A stretch of DNA of 42,123 bases, taken from Ophioceras dolichostomum (lineage: Eukaryota; Ascomycota; Sordariomycetes; Magnaporthales; Ophioceraceae). A model generated the notes under the pieces. That model was given only the letters and a program-made list of their open reading frames with translations. It did not search any database and was not told where the DNA came from. A program made the translations under genes and the position numbers. Numbering within the stretch: the first letter of the stretch is position 1; each line of letters begins with the position of its first letter. Below, piece by piece: positions 1 through 11,992 of the stretch. The DNA lies in the NCBI GenBank assembly GCA_003049485.1, contig PYST01000337.1, positions 1-42,123 of the forward strand, read 5' to 3'.

Positions 1-324
1 AATTTGTGGTGGTGGGAAGAGGACGAAGAGAAAGGAGCCGGAAAGGGAAAGCAAGCCAGGGATGATGGTGGCTTGCCTGCACCTAGAGGGGGGAGGTGAT
101 GAGTGAGATCAAGGGGGGAGGGAAGAGGAAGAAGGGGGGGAGCAGTGAGAGGGCAGATAGCAGAGGAGACAAAAGGAAGGAGCCAATATAACATACGCAG
201 ACGTGAGCTTATTAGGGTTCGACACCGCGGGTGACTCTGGGAATGGGGACGACATGTCTGCGTGCGCGGAATACGACGATATTATGCTTCCAGTAGAGGA
301 TCGCAATGGGGCCTCGAGAGCCAT
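1..324 (-). CDS. Possible 5' exons of an unidentified gene, cut by the left edge
   Basis: Tentative. An ATG at 324-322 sits in a strong context (GCCATGG) and opens a Ser/Pro-rich reading frame of about 42 codons. The frame could be spliced at a GTATGT donor (first base 196) to a CTAG acceptor ending at 83, or to GTGCAG ending at 77. Both acceptors keep the same frame and lead into a hydrophobic stretch (ATIIPGLLSLSGSFLFVLF, about residues 46-64) that could be the first membrane segment of a membrane protein. The rest lies outside the window. I recognise no family. The unspliced frame ends at 109 in low-complexity sequence, which is why I prefer the spliced version. It could equally be chance. 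Confidence 0.3.
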
Positions 325-3300
325 GGCTGAGCTTGAGCTTCCCAGTGCCCAGTGCCTAGTGCCTGGGCGTTCGCGCGTCTAAGTAGGCAGGTAAGGACTA
401 GGGACGTCGTCCGATGGGGGCGACTCAGCGATTAGCTCGGCTGCGTGCGTCGGTGGTTCGTGGGCTTGCGCGGCAAGCCGATCTCTCGCGCTTGTCTGGA
501 TCTTAGGTTGGGTTGTTGTAATCTCGTCTCCTTTGGGGTCGGCCCTTGGTCTCGCCCTCGGTCCGGTCAACAGCCAGCCAGATAGATCTGACTTCAGGAG
601 ACGGGATGCGACGATGCCCGCGTCGAAGGTCGCAGGAGGCGGTTGCGTTTACCCCTTCTTATTTCTCCTTTGCTGACGGAGACGAGCGGTGGGCAGTTGG
701 ACGTGTTGTTGCGGGGGTAGTAGGTATGCGGGAGGAGGTGGCCGAGAGATCGAGGGCCGCGGCAAGATCTTAGTCTAGGCTAGGCTAGATAGAGACCAGA
801 CGGATCGATTGAGTGCGGCCTTGTAAACCGGCTGCGATGCGCAGGTCGAGGAGGGAAGGAGGGTATAAGCCCAATGCCAGTATCCTCTTTGAGTAAGGCA
901 GACACAGAAGGGACTGAAGGATAGAGAACTGCTGCAGCGCGCCGGTTGGAGAGCCGCAGGACCCGAGGGCGCGAGATAGGTCGAGTAGCCGCTCAGTGCT
1001 CGGTAAATTCGAGGACCCCCAGCTGTGCGACCTGCCTGGACCCGCGGTGGACCAGGAGTCGATCAATGGGCGCTCGGGGAGAACGAAAAATAGATAGGCG
1101 CGACTTCGAGGGAAGTACGTGTGAAGGAGGGGGGATAAGCAAAGTATAGAGGTAAGAATAGTAGAGCAGGACTCGAACGGATAGAAGGCCAAAAAGTGGT
1201 ACGGAATACAGGAAGCAAACGCTCGCTACACAAACACGACATACACAACCCACATGCGCGCACGCTCGCACTTCTGCCTTCTTTTTTCGACCTTCCTGCT
1301 GAATCGACAACACACAGCAGGATGCAGAAAACGAAGATGCAGAAGAAAGAGAAACAGAAAATGATAGAGTGCAACACAAAACGGTGGAGCAAAAAAAGGA
1401 TGATAAGTTTGGAAGCCACAAGCAGGGCGGTAGAGAATGGGCTGGGATTTGTTCGCTTCGCTGGCCGTTCTGTTGGTGGTTTGCGATGCGACCAGATTTG
1501 ATGTGGGTGGTGGAATGGGTGCGGTAGTGGAGGTCTGATGGTGGTGGTGGTGGCCAGTCGTGGGTGGTGGTAGGTAACTTTGGTGGGCAATCCTCCTATT
1601 CTGGACAAGGAGGTACGGATGTTGAGGGGCTGGAATTTCTACTTAGTATGGGCCAGCCAGAGTCGGATGTGTCCCAATACCAGGAGTGAGAAGAAAAGGT
1701 GGTGACGGGCGGCGGGAAGAGCTGCAGGCTCTCGAAATTGGAGGGCACCAATGTTGAAGTGGTGGTGGTCTTGGGCTGGCTTCTTGGACCATCAGGGTAG
1801 AGCTCCACAGGGAAGGAGATGACGATGCATTCAATGCAGCGCCGCCGCGCTCCTTTGCGCTCTTAGCAGTGGATATATGAGCCGGGCTTCGCACCCATAG
1901 TCCCGTACGCTCTGACTGCTCACTTAAAGCGGTATAGACGGTGAACTTGACGAACAAGGCCTCCGCAGAAAGGAGTAAATTGGAGGGAGCTGGGCAGCCT
2001 AGAAGGTCCCTAGTTGTGAAGAAGCTTGGGAAAGAAAGAATCCTTCGCTGCGCAATGTGGGGGATTGCGACCAGGATCGTAAAGTGGGTGATGATGAGGA
2101 TGATAACCATCGACGAGGCTCTGGGAAAAATCCGGAATGGTGTCTGCCCAGGCGGCAGGACGTGTTCCTTTCCCTTACCCCACTGCCTAGGTATAGTCGG
2201 TGGCCACTGAGGTCTGTGACTTGCTGCTGTGCTTCCTCACACGAAAAACGAGAACGAGTCTGGAGGCCGAGAGACAACAAATATGTGTGAGCCGTGATGA
2301 CGAGAAAGTCACTCTCACTCTGCAACCTAGGCAGCTGGAGGGAAGGAAGTACTGGTACAGTACCATTTGCACTAACGCGACAAAGAGGCGGCCAGATCAG
2401 CCAGCACAGGGAGACGCAGGAAGAGCTTGCAGATGGATGTGCGTCTTTGGATGTTCGCACCTCTTGAGAGAAAAAAACTGACCAGTCAGAAGGCTTCATT
2501 GACCCGTTGAGAGCGATGATGGAGGGATGTTCTACTGTTGGGCTGCATGAAAGGTGACAGGCTTCGGCGCTTAAATCGACCTGCGAGTGGTCGGCGCTGG
2601 CAACAGCTTTCGACCAGGCACGCCCAGGCTGCTTGTTTGCTGCACCTTTCTGCACCCACCCCTGTCGCACGCATCTCCTCTCTCCCTACGTCCATCCTGT
2701 TCCCGCCAATGGGCGTGAGGCATCGACCCGACCCTCTCCAAAACATGTCGACGACTCCACCTGAGATTCTGTCTCTGCCGGGAGAGAGCGGGAGTTGATA
2801 GAGCCCGTTGAGTTAATTCAACACACACAAACGTGTTCGGGGCACAGACTGAATAGCGGCCCAGTCCGTCTCGCAACCTACGGTACATGTAGCCAGAAAG
2901 CCAGCCCGTCCGCGAGGGAGCCATCCATTCACCCATCCCAGATGTCTAAAAGCAAGAAGAAAAGCTAAAAAGGGGCGCCGCTGTGCAACACACAGATGAT
3001 AGCTCAAAGTCTCAAAGTGCCGCTCGTGGCCAACCGTGAAGAACATGCCAAATATGGCATTCCTGTCGTCCTCAAACCGGTTGTTTCATGGTTGATCAAA
3101 GTCCGAAACGGTCTTCCCAATCTGCCAAATGTCAATTGCCTGCCTGCTGTGTGGCTGCCTGTCGCTTGGTTTCCGTCTCCCATCCTCAAGCAAGAGTGCC
3201 TTCATCCGGCGGAAGACCGAGATCACATCCTCCTCCACTTGACTGAATTCAGTGAACCGACTGAGAGTTCCCCTCAAATTTACCAGGTTCAGCATACCCG

Positions 3301-6300
3301 TAGGCGCCCGTGGCGCAAAGCAACTCTCGCGAGACCTTGATTCCAGTGTGTGTTGATGCGTCGAGGGTCACTCACTCAAACTGACCCTTGCAACGTTGTC
3401 GAAAGAGGTTTTATTCCAGAAAAGTACCTACCGACCAAGCAACCTGGAAGAAACCAATGTTTCTTTTTCTCGTCTCGTTTCCATTCCTTCACATCGTGGC
3501 AACCCTGTCCAGCATCGCTTTTCTCCTCTTCATCCATGACCATGTCATTTTCCCCCCATCACATCGCGTCTGATAGGCGGGCTTCAGTTCCGACGATCTG
3601 GTCCGGCGGCTTTTATTAGTCGACACGTCGAGGAGCTCTGAACTTGCACGACAGGGGACGGAACGGACCCACTGACAACGACCAGGGGCAGTCCCTCTCA
3701 AGCCGATGCAGCACCTCGCGCCAGAAGCTGCAAGACTTTGAAGTCGGCTATCGGTCATCAGCAGACTGATGTTACTGTGGAAAACGTAAACGGGAGCGTG
3801 AACAGTTACGTAAATTCCCAGAGAGTGAGAGGCATGACCTGCCTCTGGCCGCGAAATGCCTCGCCGCTGCTTTCCGCAGGCTGCTTTTGTTCCCCAATCT
3901 GTCCCCCCTTTATTCCCACGACGGCGAAGAAGGTGGGGGTGGGTGCTCAGTATGTCGTTGTGCGGCCAAAATGATCGGCGACCAAAAAGAAAAAGAAAAA
4001 AAGTCCTCCACCCTCTCCAAAAGCCCAGAAGCCCAGCTCTTCGTCACGCGTTGTGGATCACCACCAGACCGGGTCAGCCCTAGTAGCTCCCAATGATCAA
4101 TGCGTTCCTTGCCCCTCCTCCTCCCGCCAAACGCGGGGCGGCGATTCATCATTGAACGAGGAGCGCATCGACACCTAAGCATCACGTCCTCACGACCCTA
4201 TAGGCCAGGTCCGAGGATGGACCAGCTCACCTCTGAGCTCTTGTCAGATTTCGACAGGCACTAGGCCCGACCATTGGTATCCACTAAAACCACCAAGACC
4301 TCGAGAGCCTCATCACTCATCAGGTTTGAAGGACCCAGCCAAGGAAGCTCTAGCCGGGGGATTTTGCCGACTCGACAATAGCTGCCCGGGCCTTGTTGAG
4401 ATCTGGGAGTTCGTCCGCGTGCTTGTGGCGCACTCTCCTTCTTTCTCAATGTCCGTTCGAGGGATAATCGGGTCGAGTCGTGTCCGTTGTCCCAGGTTGG
4501 GAAACAATTGCTCCTCAAGGATTCACGATGCTGGCCCCAAAATCGATAGTTCCATGCCGGGACCCTACCCTTCGAATCCTGGCGTCTGTTTCTACTCTAA
4601 CGAATGCACTTTCTTTTCCTCTATCTCTCTCCTTCGCTTCGCATCATCGCCGCCGCGTTACTGCTTCTCTAGTCATCCTTACTCTCGGAAAACGCAACGT
4701 GCGATAGCCGCAGAAGGATTAGACGCAGCACAGATCTGCTGGAAAAGGAGTGCAACAACCCGCGAGGGCTACAAATTTGCCCTTTGGACGAAAGCACCCA
4801 TGTGACTTTCAGCATATTCGCCGTTGGCATGGAGGGGTTGCAAGGTCCGGCGCTTCGAGGTGTGATTTGGTCCAAAACGGTCTAGCCTGATGTGCTGATG
4901 GGTGCGCCTCGTGCACTAGATCTCGGCAGGGCTCGACTGAAAGCTTCGGGCTGCCAGGTCCTTTTCGTTGTCCCTTACGAAGTACCTTGATCAAGATATG
5001 TTTGCTTGCTCGTTCCGCGTTCGAATCACATTCTCTTGTGCACAGACGAAATACAGACACCCAATATGTACAACTGGAACATATTCCTGTGCACGGAAGG
5101 GAGAGGCTAGGACGGGCATCCTTACACCGCGTCCCTCAAAAGACCTTGGGATGTTGCCCCTCTGACCACTGTGCTTGATAGGTCACAAATGAAGGGACGA
5201 AGAAAAAAATGCTTCTTTTCTCGTGCAATGTCTTTGATGTTGGTTCTGCACGATTTGGCTGCGAATCGACGATTTCCAACAGAATCTGACGTGGCCCTTC
5301 AATCCCCTCTCTCCCGCGTCTTCGCCTGTCCCAGCAGCAGTGGGTGGTGGCACTATATGTAGGCACTATGTAAGATGAATCGACAGAGCGGCAGTCTCTC
5401 CTCCCTCGCGCTACTACTAGAACTCCATTCCACTTTCTTTTTTGCTTCACCGCTCGATAAATAAACGAGTACCCAGCGCCACGGTACCAACCACACGACT
5501 CTTCGGCACCCTTCGGAGCGCGCTAGTACGGAGTTGTCAGAAGCTCCGAAGAGACGGGCGGCTCCAATTTGCCGGGATCCAAAAGCACCCCTTCCTTCCA
5601 CCTCCCTCGTTGGTGGAGATGAAGCGGTCAAGCAGGTGACTGGAACCAGGCTGTGGGAAGAAAAAAAAAAGAGAAAGTTTCATCACGAAGCTAACGACGA
5701 AAGACCCCTGTTGAATGACTGGCGAGACTGGCTGGCTGACTGGCAGCCAAGATGCCCACTTCGTGTGGTGATAACACGCAGTGACCAGTGATCATCAGCT
5801 GGCAACAGACTATCGACGGATTAGGAAGAAGAGAAGGGAGGATCCGCAGGGCGTATGTCAGTATGTCAGCCCGCGTCTTCCCAGGCCTCTGCCCAATGCT
5901 CATACCTAACATGCCACTCCTGAGAACAAAAACGAACGACGCCATTCACATGACCAAAATCGTTCCGAGAGACCGGACACGCCCAGCGGCATGATGATTT
6001 GTTGTGCAGTATGCAGTTGGTTGGTCATGAACTGAACCACGCCGCAGACTCTTCTGTATGTGAGTCTACCGACCTGACGCGGCAAACAGCACACCTTGCA
6101 GTCGCTCGGGACAGATAGGCGCTCAGGTATGGGTGCGCATTGCGACCTACTTCCTCTCCCCCTCGCTAGCTGGCTCATAAAGGACCCATCGTCAACGAAG
6201 GGATGCCAACGGAAAGGCAGCATGAACATCATCATGCCAGTCTATCCGCCTCTCTCTCCCTCTCGCCTCTTTCTCCCTCTCGCCTCTCTCTCCCTCTCGC

Positions 6301-6703
6301 CTCTTTCTCCCTCTCGCCTCTCTCTCCCTCTCGCCTCTTTCTCCCTCTCGCCTCTCTCTCCCTCTCGCCTCTNTCTCTCCCTCTCGCCTCTTTCTCCCTC
6401 TCGCCTCTCTCTCCCTCTCGCCTCTCTCTCAACAACAGCATGTGCCCTCGTGATCTGTGATCATCACACAGCAAACCCCGGTATCCCTCCCTCCATTTCC
6501 ATGTGATGGAACCGACCAAAATCCCAAACGCCTTGCCGATGGACATTGAACAACCTTTAATACAAATCCCTTCTTATCGATCGCGAAAGAGGGTCAGACT
6601 CCGCTCGACATTTTGCCCCGCGCACGCCGCATGCGCGCTGTTCGTACCGTATGTACATGTGACAAAAAAAGAAAAGTTTGACGAGGATCAGACGTCGCCT
6701 GGA
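325..6703. other. Gene-free stretch, about 6.4 kb
   Basis: I find no reading frame here that resembles a known family. The frames present, for example a 223-codon one at 1999-2670 (-) and a 159-codon one at 4326-4805 (+), have the composition of translated non-coding DNA and mutually incompatible splice options. There is no AT-rich block, terminal repeat or tRNA-like fold. The only clear structure is the minisatellite at 6249-6430. The last few hundred bases should contain the RPB10 3' UTR. A small intron-rich gene could still be hidden here, as RPB10 itself is. Confidence 0.5.
6249..6430. repeat. 17-bp pyrimidine minisatellite with alternating variants and an N
   Basis: About eleven tandem copies of a 17-bp all-pyrimidine-plus-one-G unit. 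Two variants, CCTCTCTCTCCCTCTCG and CCTCTTTCTCCCTCTCG, strictly alternate and so create a 34-bp higher-order repeat. One unit (6368-6386) is 19 bases long and contains the only undetermined base of the window (N at 6373), which suggests an assembly or consensus problem. The strand is almost pure pyrimidine, so intramolecular triplex formation is possible. The tract lies about 270 bp beyond the RPB10 stop codon and may be at or near the end of its transcript. Confidence 0.95.
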
Positions 6704-7270
6704 TCACTGTTGATGCTGCAGGCTGATCTTCTTCTCCTGCCGTCCCTCCGTAGAGTACCTGCCAAAGAGACCACGCATCCAGCTATTAGCGCCCCGAAAG
6801 AAGAGGGGATACGGACGGACAAAGAACGAACATATGCAAGGAAAGGATGGGCATTTTTGTTCGTTGAACGACGTACTTGAGCAGCTTCTCAATCAGGTCG
6901 ACATGCGTCATGACCATGCGGCGGCAGCAGTACCTCTTGCAGCCAAGCGCGTCCATCGCATCACTATTGTTCGACACAAAGGTCCAACACAGTCAGTATC
7001 CTCGTGTCGTTGGTAGGCAGAAACAAAACATCTTGAAGGCAGACAGCATGCGTCGGGGACGCCAGGGAAAGCTCGGGACCATACCCATCTGAAAGCCCGT
7101 CGTCGATGTACTTCAGATACCTCTCCCACATATCTCCTGTGACCTGTTTGCAACGGCGGGAAAAGAGCCAGCTCGTCAGTCGGCCGGTCGGCGTTGCAAC
7201 GAAACCGTGGTCAGGGCGACGGGCAGAGACTCACCTTGCCACAGGAGAAACAGCGAATAGGGATGATCAT
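6704..7270 (-). CDS. RPB10: DNA-directed RNA polymerases I, II and III subunit RPABC5 (Rpb10)
   Basis: Common small zinc-binding subunit needed for assembly of all three nuclear RNA polymerases. Four exons give 78 residues: 7235-7270, 7085-7143, 6877-6963 and 6704-6758. Splice sites are GTGAGT/ACAG, GTATGG/ATAG and GTACGT/GCAG, and all three junctions keep frame. The product starts MIIPIRCFSCGK and contains GCKRYCCRRM and THVDLIEKLL, the hallmark segments of the family. Zinc ligands are C7, C10, C44 and C45. Length fits (yeast about 70 residues). The C-terminal exon (about 17 residues, YSTEGRQEKK...) is the least conserved part of the family, so its acceptor is the weakest call. No exon exceeds 90 bases, so the gene does not appear as an ORF. 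It diverges from NAN1 with 411 bp between the two start codons. Confidence 0.93.
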
Positions 7271-7681
7271 CTCGAATGCGCACTTCAGGGAAACACGACG
7301 CAAGGTGGAGGTAGAAGAAATGGAGTCTCTCTCTCGATGCGCAGGGCAGTGAGAACTGAAAGCGGCGGGCACAAGCAGTCGTCGCGAGCGGAATGTAAAT
7401 GGGAACGCGACCAAAAGAAGCCCTTCCAAAAATTTGGGCGGAAAGCGGGGAAATAATCCGCCGACATCCCACCTCTGAAGGCTTGTCGATCACTCTATTT
7501 CTTATCGTGCCTTATCGGCGACTTAGAGCTGCTCCCCCCTCCCCAAAAAAAAAAAATCTTTTGTGATGCCCAGTGAACAGTATGCCCACCTCGTGAACGT
7601 TCGGTGTTCCGTGTAACTTGCGAAATCGATACTCGTATGGCTCCAATACTCAGGTGACATTGCCTCCCACGATCAACCAAC
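7271..7681. promoter_or_regulatory. Shared divergent promoter of RPB10 and NAN1
   Basis: The 411 bp between the two start codons must hold both promoters and 5' UTRs. It contains a C-then-A homopolymer tract around 7537-7557 (CCCCCCTCCCC followed by a run of A). I see no clear TATA box, as expected for housekeeping genes. Both products serve rRNA synthesis or processing, which makes joint regulation plausible (inference). Confidence 0.7.
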
Positions 7682-10600
7682 ATGGGCTCGACTGCCTCCC
7701 ATGCAGAAGAGCCAATGGCTCCTCCCGCTGGCAGCGTCAAGAAGCGGAAGAGAGACAAGCACGAGCAGCATAGTAGCAGCAGCAAGCACTCGAAGCGAGC
7801 GCGGTCAAAGTCGAAGCCCGAGACCGTCGCAGAAAATAAGGTTGAGAGTGCTTTGGTCCTCCAAAACGGTGCCTTGGCCAAGTCGCAAGCTGAAGACGTA
7901 GTGGATCGGTTCGAAAGACACAAGACTCCCGTTGCGCAATTGGCCACATGGAAGGTGTCGGACCCGATGGGCGGCCGGATATCTGATATCGACCCTATTT
8001 TCAGCCATGACGAGAAGTATGCTGCTCCCTATTCCCCCAAGACCAGGCAGGGGATGATTAACTATCCGCTCTTTCAAGAAGAATCTGTGCTGACTGATCT
8101 TTCCCCAGACATCTCATTCTCATCTACAACACCTCGATCCAGGTGTACACCGCCGCGGACTCCCTCCTGGTGCGGAAGATCAAGCCACAACTCAAGGGCT
8201 CGCAGTCGAAGCCAGCCCGGCGCCTCGTCGCCGCAGCGCCCTCTCTCGTCGACCAAAGCGTCCTTTGGGTCGCCGACTCCGCAGGCGCCGTATGGAAAGT
8301 CGACTGGACGACGGGCGCAACCGACAGGCTCTCGGCATCATGTCCCACCCCGATCCTAGCCATGACCACCGTCGTGGCCGCGGTGGGAAAGAAGGCTGCC
8401 GACTGGGAGATCGTCGTGACATCCGAGGCCGTCGTCGGCCCATCCAAGGTAGCGGAGGCCTGCCAGATCGCCGCCTACGCAACAACCGCCGAGAAGAAGA
8501 ACTCCATCGCTCCCGGCGCCAGGAGGCTTCTGCACTATTTCCCCGCCGAGGTGCGCACCCTCCAGGCCACGGCGCAGGGGACGGCCTTCGTGGGCGCCGG
8601 CGGCAAGAACATCCTGCTCGCGTCCGTCCAACAGGAGGACAACAACAACAGAAACAATAAGGCCACCGAGAGCTTCGACGGCTTGGAATTCGATTTCTAC
8701 GATTTCGATGCTCCCGATGATATCTGCTCCCTGGACGTGAGGACGTCGCCCAGGAAGGCCTCGGCAAAGAAGAAAGCTGCCAAGCATCTGAGCGGGCAGG
8801 CCGCCGAGTCTGTCCTCGACGTTGTTGTAGGCTGCGCTCGAGGCGCTATTTACGTCTACGGGGATGCTCTCGCTGCGCTTCAGGCCGCCTCGGCGGGCGG
8901 TGGCAAATCCCAGATCAGCCCTCGGAAACATCACTGGCATCCCCGGACAGTCCACAGCGTCAAGTGGTCTCTTGATGGTATGTCGTGCCTACACTTTTTT
9001 CCTGTACTCTATCTTGATACTACACAATTTTGAACCTTCGTGTTTCTTTGACTTACAGTATGCTTGTAATTAGGCGAATACTTTGTCTCTGGTGGGACAG
9101 AAAACACACTTGTGCTCTGGCAAGTGGACACGGGCAGGCGCGAGTACCTCCCGCACCTGCAAGCGAGTATCGAGAGCATCGTAGTATCACCTTCCGGTGC
9201 CTCGTATGCCCTCACACTCGACGACAACTCCGCGATGGTCCTGTCCACCGCTGAGATGAGGCCCACGACCTACGTCTCAGGCATGCAATCGCTGGTCTTG
9301 CGCCAGTCCCCCAGAAAGGACTCCTCCGTGGAGCGGGTCTGGAGCGAGCCGGAGGAGATCAGCTACCCACTGACCGCGGCAGTTAACCCGGCGGACCCGT
9401 CACAGCTCTTCCTCTGCGTCGGAAACGGCCAGATGGCGACTTCAACGGACCTTGGCGCCCCGCCATCGGCCTCTCTCCTTCAAGTCTTCGACATATCCTC
9501 ATTCCAGAGCGTTGCGAAGCAAGCACTCGCCCGCTCGAACCCCACCGAACACAACATCACACCCAAGGGATTCCCCGTGACCGAGCCGTGGATACCCCAC
9601 ATCGCCTTCTCCAACAACGGTGACTGGCTGGCGTCTGTCGACGAGTGGCAGCCGCCTGCGCGTGACATGGAGAGCCTCGCCGATGGCGGACCCCACGGCG
9701 CCGAAGCCCTTTGCCAGAGCAGGAAAGAAGTCTACTTGAAGTTCTGGAAGGTCGGCAAGCCCGAGGGTGGCGCCACCTTCCTCGAGCTGGTGTCGAGGCT
9801 CGACGAGGCCCACTTCAGCAACCGGCCAGAATCCATTCTAGGTCTAGCCGCTAGCCCTAGGTCAACCTTGTTCGGCACCGTCGGCGCCGACAGCAACGTT
9901 CGGCTCTGGGCTCCTCACACTCAACGATCCAGCCGAACGCCCTCGGCTGCCGCAGCGGTAGCGGCTTCGGCAGGGAAAGGAGCGCTCACGACGACGACCG
10001 AGAGTGCGGCCGACGTCGTCGTGGAGGGCTGGTCATGCGTCAAGGTCATCCCCCTCGCCGCGAACACTAGGTTCGAGAACGAGGCCTCCACCGACGAAGT
10101 CTTGACCACCTCCGCCGCCTTCTCATCAGGAACAGCCACCCTCTCCGGCGCGCTGACCTTCTCGGACGACGGCTCCACGCTCTTCGTCGCCTCGGGCCTC
10201 CCCGACGAGGTGGTCCTCTACATCATCGACGCCGCGTCCGGCGAGGTGCGCAACCAGCTCGACGACGTCGTTAGGGGCGAGGTGCGCGACATGCAGGTGC
10301 TGGGCTCTCGACTCGTCGTGCTCGCGGGCAACCTGGTCGTCTACGACGTCGTCGAGGACCGCGTGCGCTTCGGCGTGTCGTTCGACGACAACTCGCCGCC
10401 CGAGGCGACGCGCATGACCCACCTCGCCGTCGACAGGGCCGCGAGGGCCTTCGCCATCGCCGTGCCCGTGTTCCAGAAGCCGTCGGCCCCGTTCTTCGGC
10501 AGGGGCACGGCGTCGGAGCTCGCGGTGTTTTCGCTGCTGGAGGACGATGGTGAGTGTGGCGAGGGCGAGCCTGTCTTGGTGCAGACGCTGCCGCACCTGG

Positions 10601-11064
10601 TTACGGCCCTCCTGGCCGTCCCTGGCACGTCGAGCGGCAGTGGCAGCGGTGGTGGTGGTGGCGGGTTCTTGACCATCGACGCCGCCGCGCAGGTCTCGGC
10701 CGTCATGCGCGCCACGGCCTCGAATCCGCTGGCGCTGCCGTTGTCAGACCTGCGGCTCGAGGACGTCGATAGCAGTGGGGATGATGTGGCTGCTGACGGA
10801 ATGGAGCTTGGTCTGGCCATGGACGTTGACGGCAGCGAGGACGGCGGTGGGGCCGACGACGACGACGACTGCCGCAAGGACGGCGACGAGGATGACGACG
10901 ATGAGGACATGGAGACGTACGGCGCCATCATCGTCCCGGAGCGGCTGGCCGAGATCTTCGACGGCGCGCCGGCCTTCGCGCTGCCGCCTATCGAGGACCT
11001 GTTCTACCGCGTGTCGTCCCTGGTCTCGCCAAGGCCCCCGCTTGCGGCCAGCTCAGCCGCTTGA
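7682..11064 (+). CDS. NAN1: U3 snoRNP / t-UTP WD40 protein Nan1 (Utp17, WDR75)
   Basis: Nucleolar WD40 protein of the t-UTP subcomplex, required for rDNA transcription and early 18S pre-rRNA processing. Three exons, 7682-8016, 8109-8977 and 9074-11064, give 1,064 residues. Introns of 92 and 96 bp have GTATGC/CCAG and GTATGT/TTAG ends; an alternative CAG at 9056-9058 would give an immediate stop. The basic N-terminus (KKRKRDKHEQHSSSSKHSKR, about 19-38) looks like a nuclear localisation signal. Recognisable segments are DEKHLILIYNTSIQVYTAAD across the first junction, HPRTVHSVKWSLDGEYFVSG across the second, and the following ENTLVLWQVDTGRREYLPHL. WD40 repeats fill most of the chain. An acidic run (about 990-1012) precedes the C-terminal AIIVPERLAEIFDGAPAFAL segment typical of WDR75. 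Long Ala/Gly/Ser loops explain the extra length. Confidence 0.93.
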
Positions 11065-11992
11065 GGAAAAGGGTGGAGGGTGTGCCATTCAGGGCAGGAA
11101 ATCCAGTGACTAGCGTGCGTTGCATTGCGCGTTTCCTTCGTTATTTTTGTCACTTCTTCCTCCTAGCACAGGGTTGCTTTTGTACCCGAGGCAGAGAGGT
11201 CAATCACTGCTGCTGTGAAGGTCTTGTTGCGCTATTGGCCGGTCGGCTGGGCATACCATTTTAGGGCGGTTCCTTTTGAGAAACAGGGGGCTGACTCGGG
11301 AAGTTTCTCGAGCTTCGAGCATGGAAGTTAGTGATGTAACCGAATTGCGGGGCATCAATGATTGATAGTTCCGATACGGTTGATCACGACTTGGGAGGTT
11401 GTATGGATTGCGCCATCGGCGCTTCTTTTCACAAAAGGCACAGACAGGAAATACAGAGGGTGGCGAGTTGCTTGTGTATCTAGGTTCATGTGTTCAGATC
11501 TGCCTTACCTGGTCAGAATGCGTGCCTTCTTTAGCTTTGCATAGCACCTCAATGCTAGTGTGAATTAAGCGAGCAGGAAGCTCTTCGTTAGCATTTTGCA
11601 CTTATCGACCATCTTCGTATAGCTTGACGACTGAAATCTTAGCGCCAAGTTGCTACTGCGCCCTCCCATGTCATCGTCGTCTATCTAAGTGCTGTGGCAG
11701 CTCCTACCCGCGCCCTTTGAGTGTCAAAGAATGCTGGCACATGAGGCGCGCATTGTTTTAGAACGCCGACCGCGCATTTACGAGGTGCGTCGTCTTCGCG
11801 AACTCACATGACATAAAGAAGCCGGTCCGGTTTTCCTTGACTCTCAAGTACAATCAAAGGATACTACTGACTGATGAGAAAGAAGAACTTATAGACACAT
11901 ACACACAGGTTGCTGCTGTCGCTGTCCCGCGCAAAGGCTTTCACGAGTACTTAGCTGCTTGAAACTGAAGAAGAAGAAGCACATCTGTCACG
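11065..11992. other. Intergenic: NAN1 3' end and oxygenase promoter
   Basis: Tandem-gene spacer of 928 bp. It must include the NAN1 3' UTR and the promoter of the following oxygenase gene. Just before the oxygenase ATG is a GAAGAAGAAGAAGCAC tract. No conserved frame or RNA gene was seen. Confidence 0.6.

Noticed and set aside
1999..2670. 223-codon minus-strand frame
   Set aside because: Ser/Arg/Leu-rich without domain or conserved motif; probable chance frame in GC-balanced DNA.
3086..3295. 69-codon minus-strand frame with a fairly protein-like translation (LSRFTEFSQVEEDVISVFRR)
   Set aside because: No family resemblance, no convincing upstream exon or promoter, and comparable length is expected by chance in this composition.
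5015..5035. GTTCGAATC, a perfect tRNA B-box
   Set aside because: Flanking bases do not pair as a T-stem, and no anticodon or acceptor stem lies upstream.
6249..6430. Regular repeats that could suggest a CRISPR array
   Set aside because: Units are directly adjacent with no spacers, and the genome is fungal; this is a minisatellite.
10341..10931. 196-codon minus-strand Ser-rich frame opposite NAN1
   Set aside because: Antisense shadow of the GC-rich, Asp-rich NAN1 coding exon.
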